Shown piece after piece: positions 12,921 to 24,639 of a stretch of DNA of 64,000 nucleotides. The translations under genes were made by a program, and so were the position numbers. Below the pieces are notes generated by a model. That model was not told where the DNA came from and searched no databases. It saw nothing but the letters and a program-made list of their open reading frames with translations. The first letter of the stretch is position 1, and each line of letters begins with the position of its first letter. Origin of the DNA: Symbiodinium natans (Eukaryota; Sar; Dinophyceae; Suessiales; Symbiodiniaceae); assembly GCA_905221605.1 (NCBI GenBank), contig CAJNDS010002347.1, forward strand, positions 77,501-141,500, in the 5' to 3' direction.

Positions 12921-14149
12921 CAGAATAAGAAAGGCAGGGCGCCACCATGATAAGACCATGGCAATGTAATGGTTCTCTGTTAAAAGCAATAGGCTGCGGA
13001 TCCCTGAGGTGCTGTAGCTTCGCAGCTCAGCAAGCAACACAAGAAGCCTGCCGACTGATTTTGGAACCCCTCCGAAACAATTTCTTCAAATGTGGCGGTA
13101 TTGGCCCATAATGCAAAGTAGTCGTCCGGCGGGCTTCTCAACAAAAAAAATCTTTGAATGTGCTCGGATTACAGTGCATAAGCCAATGCGACGAAGACCA
13201 AGATCTTCCGAAAGCATCCGGGACACGTCTCCACCGGAGACCGGATCCTGGAAGGATCCTTTATCAAGTCCGCCGTGATCTGGATGCTGTCCACGCCCGG
13301 CTCCATGCGAACGATCCTGGTCCGAAGAAGGGGCTTCATGGAGCCTATAGGCCCGATGCAGCGTGCCCAGATCCGGCAAGCCAGTCAGGCTTGGGCTTAG
13401 TTTGGTTTAGCCTTTCGGCCTTTTGGGGGGGGCTCCTCGGCTGTTCGACCAACTCGTCGGTAGTGGCCGGGAGGCACTCGAAACTGCGCAATGCCTTGTA
13501 GTGCCATGCAGTGTCAGGATTTCACGGCAGAAAGGTTCAAGAACTTGCAACATGCATGAGCCCAGTGCGCGATCAGCAAAACTCTTCCAACGTGGTTCCA
13601 TTGTGATCCAGCATGTCACAGTACAGGCTCAGGCCTCCCATTCAGCTTCGCGATTCCCACGCCTTCCTTGGCGTACCCAAGACTGCAACGCCCGTGCCGC
13701 AGTTCAATCTTTTGATCGATTATAGAATGAAATGCAGCCCAGCTAAGACTAGGAACGAATGGCGGAGGCTTTCAAGGCTTTCGTGCTTCGGGGTTACAGC
13801 AGGATTTCCTGGTATGTGAAGCCAAGTCGCTGCACTTCACTTGCCCCGTGGAGACTTCGCCTGCGCAATGTGCGTGGTCAAGGGCATGGCACAACAGCTT
13901 CCGGGGTGACAGGGGGTGCTGCTTAGAAGGGTTTGGAATGGTTTGGAAGTCAGACTCTTTAATTTTGGTGGGGGGGGGGGGCCGGGAGGCCTTGTTGGAA
14001 GCTTGTCCTCCACACGCCCAGCCACATACCAGTCACACTCACAACACCTGCAGCACAACCTCACCGCTTATCATGGAATATGCAAGTGCGGCTCTGTAAG
14101 GATCAGTGGATCAATGAAATAAATCGTCTCCTTGCATACATACAACCAC

Positions 14150-14330
14150 GATCCGAAGCCCCGCAACACCCCAAACCACGCACCGCGACACCCACCACCC
14201 ACTACAACAGAGCCACAACACCCATGCACCACCACCCACCACTACCCACCAGCACCAGCACCCACCATCACCCACCAGAGCGCACCCCACCAGCACCCAA
14301 GCTGCGTCCCGGGCAACCCCCTTACATGTC
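14150..14330. repeat. CACC/CCA-rich low-complexity block
   Basis: The + strand is dominated by CACCCACCA-type words with very few T or G, giving strong strand asymmetry. It translates to His/Pro/Thr-rich sequence on + and Trp/Gly/Val-rich sequence on -. A poly-G run lies about 180 bp upstream (13970-13982). Confidence 0.75.
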
Positions 14331-14339
14331 GTGAAACGC

Positions 14340-17300
14340 ACAGACGTCAAATAGGCGTTAAGCAACCAAAGCACGCCCTCCGCGCTCAAAACAATACTCC
14401 CTCTTGCCTTGAGCTGCGCAAAGGGCACCGCACTTCTTCCCTCTGCGGGTGAAGAGGTCGCACTCCGAGTTCCTGGTGTATTCCTACCCTACCATCATAG
14501 AATCCGTTAATTACTACAAAACCCTCCGGCGCAGCTCCATAGGGATTGCTCCAGGGATTCACATGCTCAAGCGAGCGACAAGGTTAGGTAGCAAGCCAAG
14601 CGGGACACGTTGAAGTTGCAGACGTCTGACTGAGTCCCCACTTTTTGCAAGGCTCCCATCTGGAATCGTGCCGGACAACTGCAGGCCTAGGTTGGAAAAG
14701 GTCTTTCATGTGGTCAGTGGATGTCGGGGGTCCCCTTGCTGTTCACAAGTACCAGGACTTTAGACCTACCGCTCAAAGATTTTGTGCCCTTTCAAAGCCC
14801 AACAAGGTCTTTTGCCAAAGGCGCTCTTGCCATCCTTGTCAACGTACACCTTCACACGACAGAGAGATATGTGCGTGCTGGCCTGTTTGCAATCAAGGAA
14901 TATCATTGGTGTTGTTGTTTGATTGTTCTACTTTGGTGCAGGACATCCACGCAGAAACAAAACATCTGGCACCCTCCAAGATCCCCTTCGCAGTTGCGCC
15001 ACAATTCGGAGACTGCTATACAGACGTCTCATAGCTCACCCAGCTACGGAATGCCCTAAAGTAAGCAGATTGGGAAACAGTCAATGCAAAACCACCAACT
15101 GTCTTGGTGTCTGCGCTTTCTGAATCCTTGACTACGCTTGCCGAGGAGCTGGTGACGTCCCAGACACGCAGACCTGGCGCCGGTCGGACGTGGGTAATGA
15201 TAAGTTATGACCAGGTGCAACTGCTGCTGAGGTTCCCGCAACGTCAAGCTCCAAAACTCCAAACTTGCAATCTTTAAACGGTTGGTTCAAGTTCAAAGCC
15301 CGGCACCTTGTGCGTTTGTCGGCACTTCAGTGTGATGGACCATGATCCATCCTGCACAAGCGCGACCATGTGCTTGCGATGTGGTTCTTAAGTGGGGTAT
15401 CTACGGCTGCACCGCAACCGCAGTTTGGAACTCACAATGCGACAGGCACCGCACCTGGCACTGAACCTCCCCCAGAGGTCTCCGATCGCTGTTGCATACA
15501 ACAGGGCAGAGAAAACCATCAGGAACATTGGCGCCTCCCGTTGAGCGTCACAACATGTGCCGAGTCTGTCTGGCAGGACGGGTTCATGACAAAGTGTGCC
15601 GCAAGGCTTGACATTGGCTGTAGATACTCCCTGTTAGTGTACAAGTTTCCACGCCGGACAATCCCGATTTTGGAGCCCAACCTACTCAGCTACACCACGT
15701 CCTACGAATCCCGCTCGCACATCGCACCCCCAAACTCCAAAATGTAGGCATAGACACAGAAGGAGGTCACGTCGTCGCTTTTGATGTCGGACGACCGTTT
15801 TTTGTTTGAGTTTGGCCGCGTCTCACCTCAGGATGTGGAATGACGTGGCTTGTTCTGCACACAATGTCGGAAAGCAGGACAGTTCCCAACCGAAGCGTGG
15901 AAAAGCCTTCAGCAAAGGCACAGCTGCTCCCCACGCCGGCAGGTGCAAGATGAAACCACCACCAACGACCGGACAGGCCAAGGGAACAGGGAGACATCTC
16001 CTTAGAGCCGGAGAATATATGCCTGTAAATTGTCGCAGACGATCTGGCAAAAATGATGCCTACTGACCAGTGGGTTGCAAGTGCGGTCACAAGATGAGAA
16101 TGATTCTGAGTTGGATCTAAATTAAACCTCTTTCGCATTAGCCTTCCCCTTGCTCCTACAGGGTTGGCGGACACACCACCCGGGCTGGTGGCTTCTTTGC
16201 ACCAAAGCGGCACGCAGCGTGGTCCTGTGTGGACAAGGTTGCCGCGACGAATCTGCAAACCTACCACGCTACGCTATAATTATGTCTGGTCAGGAGAACG
16301 GCATCTGCCCCTTAAGATTGGAGATAATATGACGCCAGTATAGACCCCAAACTTCAACCTGCAAGGCCACACGATCGCTTCAAGCGCATTGAGTTACACG
16401 GGGCCTGCGCGAGACGGTGACCAGATCAGGACAAGGCAGCATGGGCGCAGGTCCGTCCTGCGGAGGTGGCAAGCTCAACCTGTACTCTTGCAAGCTGTGT
16501 CGACACGCTACGTTTGCACGACCTACAGCGGCACTGCAACAATGCACTGAAGCAACTTCGACGACACCAACAAGGCTCCGGATTCCTCTCGAGTTTCCGC
16601 AGCCTCCACGCTAAGACTAAGGCATCAGGATTTCGCCGGTCCAGGTCTTGGCTCACAGCCCACCACCCAGGCGCAAGGCCATCGACAGGCACCACCCAGA
16701 ATGTCTGGACCAACCCTGGCAGAGGTATTCAAGGATGCCCCCCCCCCCCCCCCACAAGCGCATCACAAAGCTACCTTGGCCTACAGGGTCTGCACAGCAC
16801 GACAAGCTGACAGCATATGATCATCGACCTGCTTGAAGAAGCCTTCAGTCAATCAAGCCTGCAGCTGTGGACGGGACAATGTCGGTGGAAGCTTCGTTTG
16901 TCTCCCCGACAGCCACAAGGTGGAAACTGCCCCCCTCTTCCTCGGTCTCTGCTCAAACGCACTGACCATAGCAAAGACTGCATGGAGTACCAGTGCGGTC
17001 ATACGAGTACAGCACATTTGTAAAATCCACCAATGGTCCAGGGGATTAACCGGCTGAGGGAGGGGCAAGGGCCTGATTCCCCACCGCAAGGCTAACCTCT
17101 GGACTGGTGACTGGGGGCTACTTGTGGAGCAAGTTCAGATTCATCAGTCGTGACAGCGCCCATCCATCGGTGCTTGCCCTTGACACACATAACATACTAG
17201 TAACATGATCATGTAAAAGCTAGTTCACTAACTAGTTGGGCCTACAGGCTCTTTGGCCCCAAAAAGCTTGCACCGCACCTTCCGGCAACGCAAACTTCTT

Positions 17301-18190
17301 GAAGCCAACATGGGGACCGTAGAGTGCCAACGCTGCGGCAAGGAATCCGAGTCCAAAGGGTCGATGGAAGGGTAGCGTTTGTAGCATGTGATCTTGGAGG
17401 AGTTGTCGGCGATGAGTCGGCCTTTTGCATGCCCAAAGCCTGACATCATGGCAGGATGCGTCTTCCCGCGCCCTGATGCCGGAAGTTAGGACGGTTCGCC
17501 CAAAACTCTGAGATGTTCCGACTGAAGCGATGAAGGAGGAGGCCGTTGTTTCAACACCATGCCAAGGTGCTACAGGCTTCGGTGATGGCACTGGCCTCAA
17601 GGAACATGCGTCAAACGACATCTCCAGCATCTGGAAAGTGCATGCACCCAGTGTTTTTGCCACCCGCCTATATTGAAGCTACTGGTTTCGACAGCTAATC
17701 CACACGCAGCTCAAAATGCACCACATCGCTGGGGCTAGCGCAGGTTCATCCACGGAAGTAGCTTGAGGGATGTCGCCGGGACCATGCACTCACGTGTACT
17801 CTACCGCTCCATGATCTGTCTCGATGAAATCCAAAGTGGCACTCTGCTCTACAATGCTCCACATCACCAACAAGACGGGCTGCCCACTGAGCGGAGGTCG
17901 TTCGCGAAGGATCGAGTGGTTGAGTTAGCGCACACTGTAGCTCAAAATTCTGAGCTGTCTCCAGGCCTGGCAGAGAATTCACATGAACTCACAACACCTC
18001 AATGAACAGCGAAACCATGGTCCACGAGTCTTCGCACCAGAAGCCACGCAAAAAGACTTCTTGTGCCTGTCGGTTATGGCAATGCGGAAACGGCGCGAGA
18101 ATAACCCTTCCCACAAGCATTGACACAATGGCTACCGCCAGCACGCAAGACGTAAGCACAAGTGTTATGTCCCCAATTTAGAGTCGCGCC
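14340..18190. other. No supported gene
   Basis: Open frames up to 167 codons (15767-16267, -) and 144 codons (17232-17663, -) occur without recognisable motifs or joinable splice sites. A poly-C run sits at about 16738-16753. Confidence 0.45.
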
Positions 18191-18197
18191 CGACACC

Positions 18198-18214
18198 AAT
18201 ATATATATATATAG
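18198..18214. repeat. (TA)n microsatellite
   Basis: About eight TA units within otherwise mixed sequence. Confidence 0.85.
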
Positions 18215-18554
18215 GTACAATAACTGACAGGTCCTAAGCTCTGAAGCACCTGCCGAGTTCCGCAGCTTGATCCCACCGGTGACCGGCTCGGAGGGCGCTG
18301 CACGCGAACCGAAATACAGGCTCACCTGGGCAACAGAAGAAGATCCCCCCCCCCCCCACCCTTTGAGACTGGAAGCACAGACTTGCGGCGTCCTATCCGC
18401 ATCTTGTCGGAAAAATGCACGCTGACTTAAAAACAGGCCGAAGGGCACGACCAGGAATTGTTGGTGATATTCCCGAGCACACCAACCTCATCACTGTTAA
18501 GAAGCGCAAGATTTGAGGAAGCCTCTGGGTCCGCCTCTTCCAACTGGGCCGCCC

Positions 18555-18680
18555 GCCCTCGCTCTCACTCTCTCTGTGTCTCTCTTCCTCCGTTTTTTTC
18601 TTCTTCTTCCTTCCTTCCTTCTTCCTTCCTTCTTCCTTCCTTCTTCCTTCCTTCTTCCTTCCTCTCTCTCTCTCTCGTTG
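18555..18680. repeat. Pyrimidine microsatellite (CTTCCTTC)n with CT ends
   Basis: The + strand is almost pure C/T for about 120 bp. A TTCTTCCTTCC-type unit repeats about five times between CTCTCT blocks. It gives spurious Ser/Leu/Phe-rich (+) and Lys/Arg/Glu-rich (-) open frames. Confidence 0.9.
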
Positions 18681-18689
18681 CATAGGCGG

Positions 18690-20185
18690 GCGAAACTGAC
18701 AAGCTTCAACCTTTTGACCATGACCTGTGCAAAACGGTCGACGCGGGGCACCTACGCCCACCCCGCCTGACAACAAAGAACACGGCACGAACAAGCACGT
18801 GCCACTTTACAACTGTGCCGGTGGGTGATTCGAAAAAATTGCACGCCTGTGGCGCCTGGTTCTAAGTTGCTAGGCCAGGCGCGAGAGCTGGGCATGCAAC
18901 TTCACCAGCTGTACAGCTAGGAGGATCGCGCTGAAGGTGGGCACGCGCACTCCACATAGCATCCGGTAGCCCATGGCGTGGTATGGCATGCACGGTAGTC
19001 TGATGTACTTTACTACACACGGTCAGGAACAGCTTCGCAATGGCCATCTCCTAAGAGCCACCCGCATGTGCATCAGGCAATGCTTGTCGGCCAATAAACA
19101 GCACACGGCACTCGTAATTTGTCCTTGACAGCCAAGAAGTCGTGCACCATCCGAAAGGATGAGGGATCACGAAGCAACGCAACTAACCCGAATATGTGAA
19201 GCAGAAACCACTTGGCACGTATTTTTAAAAGGAACCAAAGACCTGATCCAGGAAATGTGGGGACCTCGAAATCGACATACCAAAAAACAACAACCTAAGA
19301 TTGTAGTCGACGAAAAACCGAGCCAAGAACCTCCGCCCTCCCCCGCTTCATCCTGCGGTGGTGCTTGAAGTCTTAGGTACTGCCCCATCGCACCAAGGGG
19401 ATAGTGCAACGTCAATCATGTCAAGTGGGGCTCGGCTCCGTGCCTGGGGTGCGTGCGTGTGTGCGCGTGGGAAGCCCCTTACGTTCGACCTAGTGGTCGC
19501 GGTAATGCAGCTCACATGTCAACACAAAAGCACTAATTAGGGCACGGAGAACCTGATGTTGGGGTCGGGGTTCACAAGGCAATTCCCGAGGTGAAGAGCA
19601 GTCGGAAATACAATGTCCACACCTGCTACTGATGGTGGTGTTGGTGGTCCGGTCCACAACCCTGCTTTGGAGGGCGACAAGGAAAAGCAAAACCTCTGTG
19701 TTGCAACTTCCCAGAACCGCAGAGAGAAACGAGAAAGGCACAAGGGCATAAAACAAAGCTACAGGGACATGCGCCCGACTGGACTCTGGCCTTGGACGCC
19801 TTAGACCCAAAGTCAATGCCACTTCTTTTGGCATCGATGTCCTGAACACATCCGTGCCGCGAGCAAGCTGTGGCTCGGCAGCTTTGGGCACATGTAGCAG
19901 ATGTAGCAGCGTAGCAGAGCAGCAGTGGCGCTCAAAAAATGTTGTCCCTGCGGCTCAGGTTCTCCCGAAACTCCTTAGATGCTGGAAGGGTGCTTGGAAA
20001 GCAATTGCTTATGTCAAGAACGAGTCTTTAGCTCGGGCTCGGAAGGATTTGCAGCTGTGAGCTCGCGCAGGAGAGCCTGACGGCATGCAGTCAATAACGT
20101 GGCCTCAACACACCTCAGCGCACCATCTGCCGGCCGGTGAACATCTTGAGGCACAACGTCACCACTGGCCATTCATCCAGCTACT
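18690..20185. other. No supported gene
   Basis: Short open frames only, the longest at 19490-19891 (-, 134 codons), with no recognised motif. Confidence 0.45.
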
Positions 20186-20190
20186 CAACC

Positions 20191-20962
20191 TCATCCGAGC
20201 ACAAGGCCCGCTAGTCTTCCTGCAAAGTCTTCCTGCAGGTCTTTGAGTGCTAGCGGTGCTAACGCGATTCCCATGGTGCTCCGGTTGCCTCCGCACTCTC
20301 TGCACGGGGAAGCGTGCAGCGTAGGCGCAGCACCAGGCCTGATGCTGCACGAGGCCTCCAAGGAAGAACTTCTGCGAATACATGTTTGCATATGCGGAGA
20401 GAACATAGTACTTCATAGTACTCGTAAGTTGGAAGGTGAGTAGCTTGAAGGAGGCTTGATGCTGTGGCTTGGCGGCCTGGCTTTTTGTCCTGACCACTTC
20501 CATTTGCCTCGAGTCTAGCGGGAGTCTAGCGCAGCTGCTGTAGCAGCTACTGTAGCCGGCTCCCTCCCCCACCTCCTGGTTGACATCGTCACTGGCAGGC
20601 CCCGCTCACTGAGGCGGGCAAGGTCGCAGTCCACGGCGGAGCCGCCCGAAGACTCGACCACGTCCCAGCTGAGGTCCTCAAGCCAAGCAAAGCCAAGCAA
20701 AGTCCAGAAGATCCTATCGAGGCAGCACACGAAGCAACCGATCTGCGCAGCACTGAACTCGCTTGCAGCCCAAGAACCGAAGGGATGCTCACGATGCGAC
20801 GCACTGGCGGCAGAATCTTGGAGACATCCAGAGGAAAGCAGCCAGCCGGCGCATCCTACGCAGGGGAAGATGAGTCTCGCAAGGCGTGTGAGGCGCGCAT
20901 CGTGCGCCGGAATTCGCTGCGCCCGCCTGGTCCGGCACGAGCTCCTGAAGCTCAGCCTCCAT
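20191..20962 (-). CDS. Candidate multi-exon gene, unknown function
   Basis: Exon blocks: a start at 20962 reading MEAELQELVPDQAG; a second block reading DLSWDVVESSGGSAVDCDL, entered after an AG at about 20673 and ending LPVTMSTRR at AG|GTGGGG; a third reading QMEVVRTKSQAAK whose phase fits that donor; and a last block ending DLQEDFAGRLAGLVLG and a stop near 20191. The second-to-third junction keeps frame. The first and last junctions are unresolved. No family is recognised. Confidence 0.35.
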
Positions 20963-20974
20963 GCCAAGCCTCAA

Positions 20975-21095
20975 ATGTTAAGGGACCCCGAAAATAGACC
21001 CCTTTAAAGAGAATGATTCCCCTTATAATTATAGGGACCCCAATGAGACACCCCTTATTTCGGAAACCACCAAGTGGGATCTTTATAGGGGGCAT
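20975..21095. repeat. AT-rich foldback-like short element
   Basis: An AT-rich pocket in GC-balanced DNA contains the 10-bp palindrome TATAATTATA at 21024-21033, flanked by CCCCTT and AGGGACCCC. Short words such as GGGACCCC and CCCCTTAT recur in both orientations. The reverse complement shares AGGGGTGTCTCAT-like sequence with 24643-24656. Similar GGGGACC/CCTTAT words occur at 38969 and 51206, suggesting a small palindromic repeat family. Confidence 0.45.
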
Positions 21096-21099
21096 GCCC

Positions 21100-23180
21100 C
21101 TGCTGAGCTTTGGAACTTGCACAGGAAGCCAGACACACGTGGTCAAGACATGCAGGAGCTTTCTTCTCGCAACTTAGCAGGCTTCTGCTCCCGAGACGCC
21201 TTTGCCCTCCCTGGTGGAGTGACTCACCAGGCCTCATCACTCTGTGTGTGTGTGTGTGTGTGTGGCTGGGCCCCTTGTCACGCATGTCTGCGGCGAAGTG
21301 CCATAAAGCATCATGCAAAAGCGACTCTGAAACATGCCGATACCCTTGTCAAGAGAACGATGGCTATGCCGCAACTCGGCAACTGCACCCGACCTGGGAA
21401 GCGGCAGCACAATGTCGCTCAGTTGCCACCGGCCTTCAAAATACAACGAACAGGCGTCGAACTCTCAAAACTCAAAACATCGTGCAGCGCTCAGCCCCTC
21501 AGCACCGACGGTCCTGACTGCACATCCTGGGCTGACAATGGTCGAGGCTCACCAGCTTTCCTCAGTTGCTTGGGAACCCTTGTCATGCCGCGTTGCGAAA
21601 GGGTTGGTGCACGACTTTCCCATGGGCGGTTCAACCCTTACCAAGTTTATAGGATCCGGTCACTGCAGCAGCACAGTCATATTGGCCCAACTGGCATTAC
21701 TGACTCACGGCCAACATTTTTTTTCAACCTGGCGGCTCATCCCAGATCAGATCTCCCACCAGTGGCTGGTGTGCCTCGGCTAGTCGGCAAATCCCATAAC
21801 ATTTTCGAACCCTCTCCATGCTGAGGTTGGGAGTTCAATGCCAGCCTCTGCATCTAAAATTGGAGACCGCCCACGAGCCGATAAGCCGATGGGTCCTTGG
21901 ACTATTCCCAAATATCCCCCAAACTGCCAAACAGCGCTGCGCATACGAGGTTCCTTCATTGGGAGATCGATAACGCGTACGAATTACCGGGACGTGTCAC
22001 ACATCTCATCCACTGCCCCTGCTTCTTCGGGTTGCTGGCTAGGCCACTCCGCCAAAGCCCCTGCAAGTTATCCACGCCTGCTTCCGGTTTACATGTAATT
22101 ACATCATGCGTGAACTGCACATCAGCAAGAACAAGTCGCACACCAAAACATCACCCCTGCGCGGATCCGAACGCAATCACGACGCGAGCGCGATACATGC
22201 CAGAAGTACAGCCAGATTGCACTTCAGACGCACGTATGTGCACCACACTCTGGAATTATCTGGAAGCGGTCTTGCGCTGTTCGGGGCCTACCCGGCGTGA
22301 CTTCACTATTTGTGGGCGGTGTTGCACTGAAGAGCCACCACGTTGCGAGTCCCCTGAGGCGGGCTGCAGCGGCTCGATTCCAACAAACGCGACCCACCTT
22401 CCAGGAAGCCGCTGCTACACAGATGCTGTGTCAAAAAGCACAGCCATTGCTAAAGAAGAGAAAACAGCAAAACACAAGCCAAGCAACAACAGAAACAGAA
22501 ACAAAAAAAAAAACCTTGACCACACAAGAACCAATCTCCTCCCAATTTCGAGGCCAGAAGCCGCTGCCAGGAGTTTGCCCCACAGCGGCACAGGCAAAGC
22601 ACGTCGCAAGGCTTCCAGCGGGTCCCTAGAGTAAAACGGCCGGGAGGAGTGGACTCTCTCTCCACACTCAAAGTTGGTACAGTTTAGACTCTCTCTCCAC
22701 ACTCAATATTTGTACAGTTGAGACCCTTTTTGCAAATCCGAGTGCCTCTTCAGAAGCAGGTGCATCGCCAGCGCGCGGAGCCCTTTGCAGCTTGCGTCAG
22801 TCGGAAGCCTCGGGCTTAGACCAGAGGAGCAAGGGATCGCCAACCTGCGTTTCAAGGTGCTTTACACGAAGTCAAGAACAATAGAAACCCGCCCCAAAAC
22901 CCCCCCAAACACACAAAACCACGGCTCAAGTTCCTCGAGGAGAGAATGTTTGCGTCTGGGCGGCTTCTCGAGGCCTTGTGCGTAGTCCCGCGAAGCAAAA
23001 GCGGCCGAGGCAGCCGCGAGGCTGGAGCCGCCTTCTTTCCGATCAAAGAAGGCTGTAGGGAAGGTTTTCTGGGAAAATATAATATAACTTCATCTAATAA
23101 GATATACAGATATATTTATATATTATATACTATCGTAGGATAAAAACACACAAATATGTTACAGAGAGGGTGGGTAGAGA
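21100..23180. other. No supported gene
   Basis: This holds two long but anonymous + strand frames (21117-21824 and 21897-22634). Neither shows a domain or splice-phase support. The second ends in an A-rich stretch around 22490-22515. I see no reason to call either a gene. Confidence 0.4.
21241..21263. repeat. (TG)n microsatellite
   Basis: About eleven TG units, inside a 236-codon + strand open frame (21117-21824) that otherwise shows no recognised domain. Confidence 0.85.
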
Positions 23181-23186
23181 CCCTCT

Positions 23187-23340
23187 GTGGTTGGGCACTC
23201 CAGGGACACTCTGGGGTTGGGCACTCCAGGGACACTCCGGGGTTGAGCACTCCAGGGAAAATTTGGGCTTGGGCACTCTGGAGTTGGGCACTCTGGGGAC
23301 ACTTAGGGTTGGGCACTCTGGGGTTGGGCACTCCAGGGAT
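23187..23340. repeat. Minisatellite, GGTTGGGCACTC(C/T) family
   Basis: About eight diverged copies of a 15-30 bp unit: TTGGGCACTC followed by CAGGGACACT or TGGGG. Both strands are open through it; the minus strand reads as repeats of PECPWSAQPQ-like sequence. No flanking coding signal was found, so protein-coding status is doubtful. Confidence 0.85.
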
Positions 23341-23589
23341 GAGCGAGGAGTAGACCAGGCGAGGAGAAGAGTTGAGATAGAGTTAAGTTTAAAATCTAAC
23401 AACCCCACACCCAGGGCGGGGAAGAAACAAGTAAATACAAAAATAAAAAAACGTTTCATAATAAGTGTGTCTTTGGGTGTCAAACTCACGACCCATCCTC
23501 GATTGGAGGTAAGGAGGAGCTGGCAGGCACGGTCCCAGTGCCCACACCACAAGGCCGCGCCGATCTCGTACCTCAGCGCGGTGGATAGA

Positions 23590-24062
23590 CGTCTCTCGAT
23601 CTGCTGTCTCTCTCTCGCTCTCTCGTGTTCCTTCTCTTTTTTTTTGTTTCTCTCTCTCTCTCTCTCAGTGTCTTAAACCGACACCGCGTTAGCACATTTC
23701 TCAGCATTGGGTGGCAGAGAAAAAAAAGCACGGCCAAACCTCAATCACTTTCACAACTCTTACTCTTCTTCTTCTTTTTCTTCGTCTCTCTCTCCCTCTC
23801 TCTTTTCCTCTCTTTCTTTCTTGGGGCTCATGGGCGACCCTCTCTCTGCAAGCGTGGTCCCCTGGCCGCCCCGAAGCGTGTTTGATGGGTCCGTTTCGAG
23901 TACTCCTTCCTTCCTCCAACCCCGCGATTGCCTAAGGGGGGCGCCCAAAGGCTTGCGTGTCTGTTTGCGAGTCCCGGTGCCGGTTTGTGTGTGTGTGTGT
24001 GTGTTGTGTGTGTGTGTGTGCTTTTTTTCCTCTCTCTCTCTCTCTCTCACTCTCTCTCTCAA
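23590..24062. repeat. Cluster of CT and GT microsatellites
   Basis: CT-rich blocks lie at 23600-23670, 23755-23822 and 24030-24062, with a GT block at 23985-24020. All pyrimidine richness is on the + strand. The intervening DNA is unique, with no recognised gene. Confidence 0.85.
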
Positions 24063-24298
24063 GGGGTATGGTCTTTCGAAAGGAGATTTCCCCCTTTATT
24101 ACTTTTGGACTTCACGTTACTGTATAGCCACCAAAACTCCTGCGACTGTATAGAGAGACAAAAATAAACGCCATCCGGTCGCCGTCGGACCTCTGCCAAA
24201 CCGAACGAAGACAACTCGAAGAAGTTTGCGAAGCCCTTGTCCCGGATTTCCTTCCGCTTTGTCATTGCGGCGCGTCGTTGTTGGCTATGGTATAATCC

Positions 24299-24635
24299 CT
24301 TCCCCCTAATACTAAAACCCTCCCCCCCCCTGATTCTGAAATTCGCCTGGGCCCGAAAAATATTTAAAATTAGGGGGGGGTCTAAATCCTGAAACCTGAA
24401 TTGCGAAACCTAATACAACCCCAAAGCCGAAGACAAGACAGTCGCAGCCTTTTTTGGGCAGAGATTCCGATCCAGTCGGCCGTTGAGCTTCCCGACAGGC
24501 CCTGAAACCCTAATGGCTCAACTCAAGCGCGAAGGCCCTGAACCCCTCGCCCCCTAATTCTCCAACAGGGGCAGGGTCCGGGAAAAAAATATTTAAAATT
24601 AGGGGGGGGGGGGGGGTGTTAGTATTAGGGGGAAG
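24299..24635. mobile_element. MITE-like element with terminal inverted repeats
   Basis: The left end 24299-24315 (CTTCCCCCTAATACTAA) is the exact reverse complement of the right end 24619-24635. Similarity continues inward through a C/G run to about 30 bp. Inside, a 25-bp direct repeat (AAAAATATTTAAAATTAG plus a G run) occurs at about 24356 and 24585. The 337-bp element has no coding capacity. A clear target-site duplication was not found, so it may be an old MITE or foldback element. Confidence 0.65.
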
Positions 24636-24639
24636 CGGT

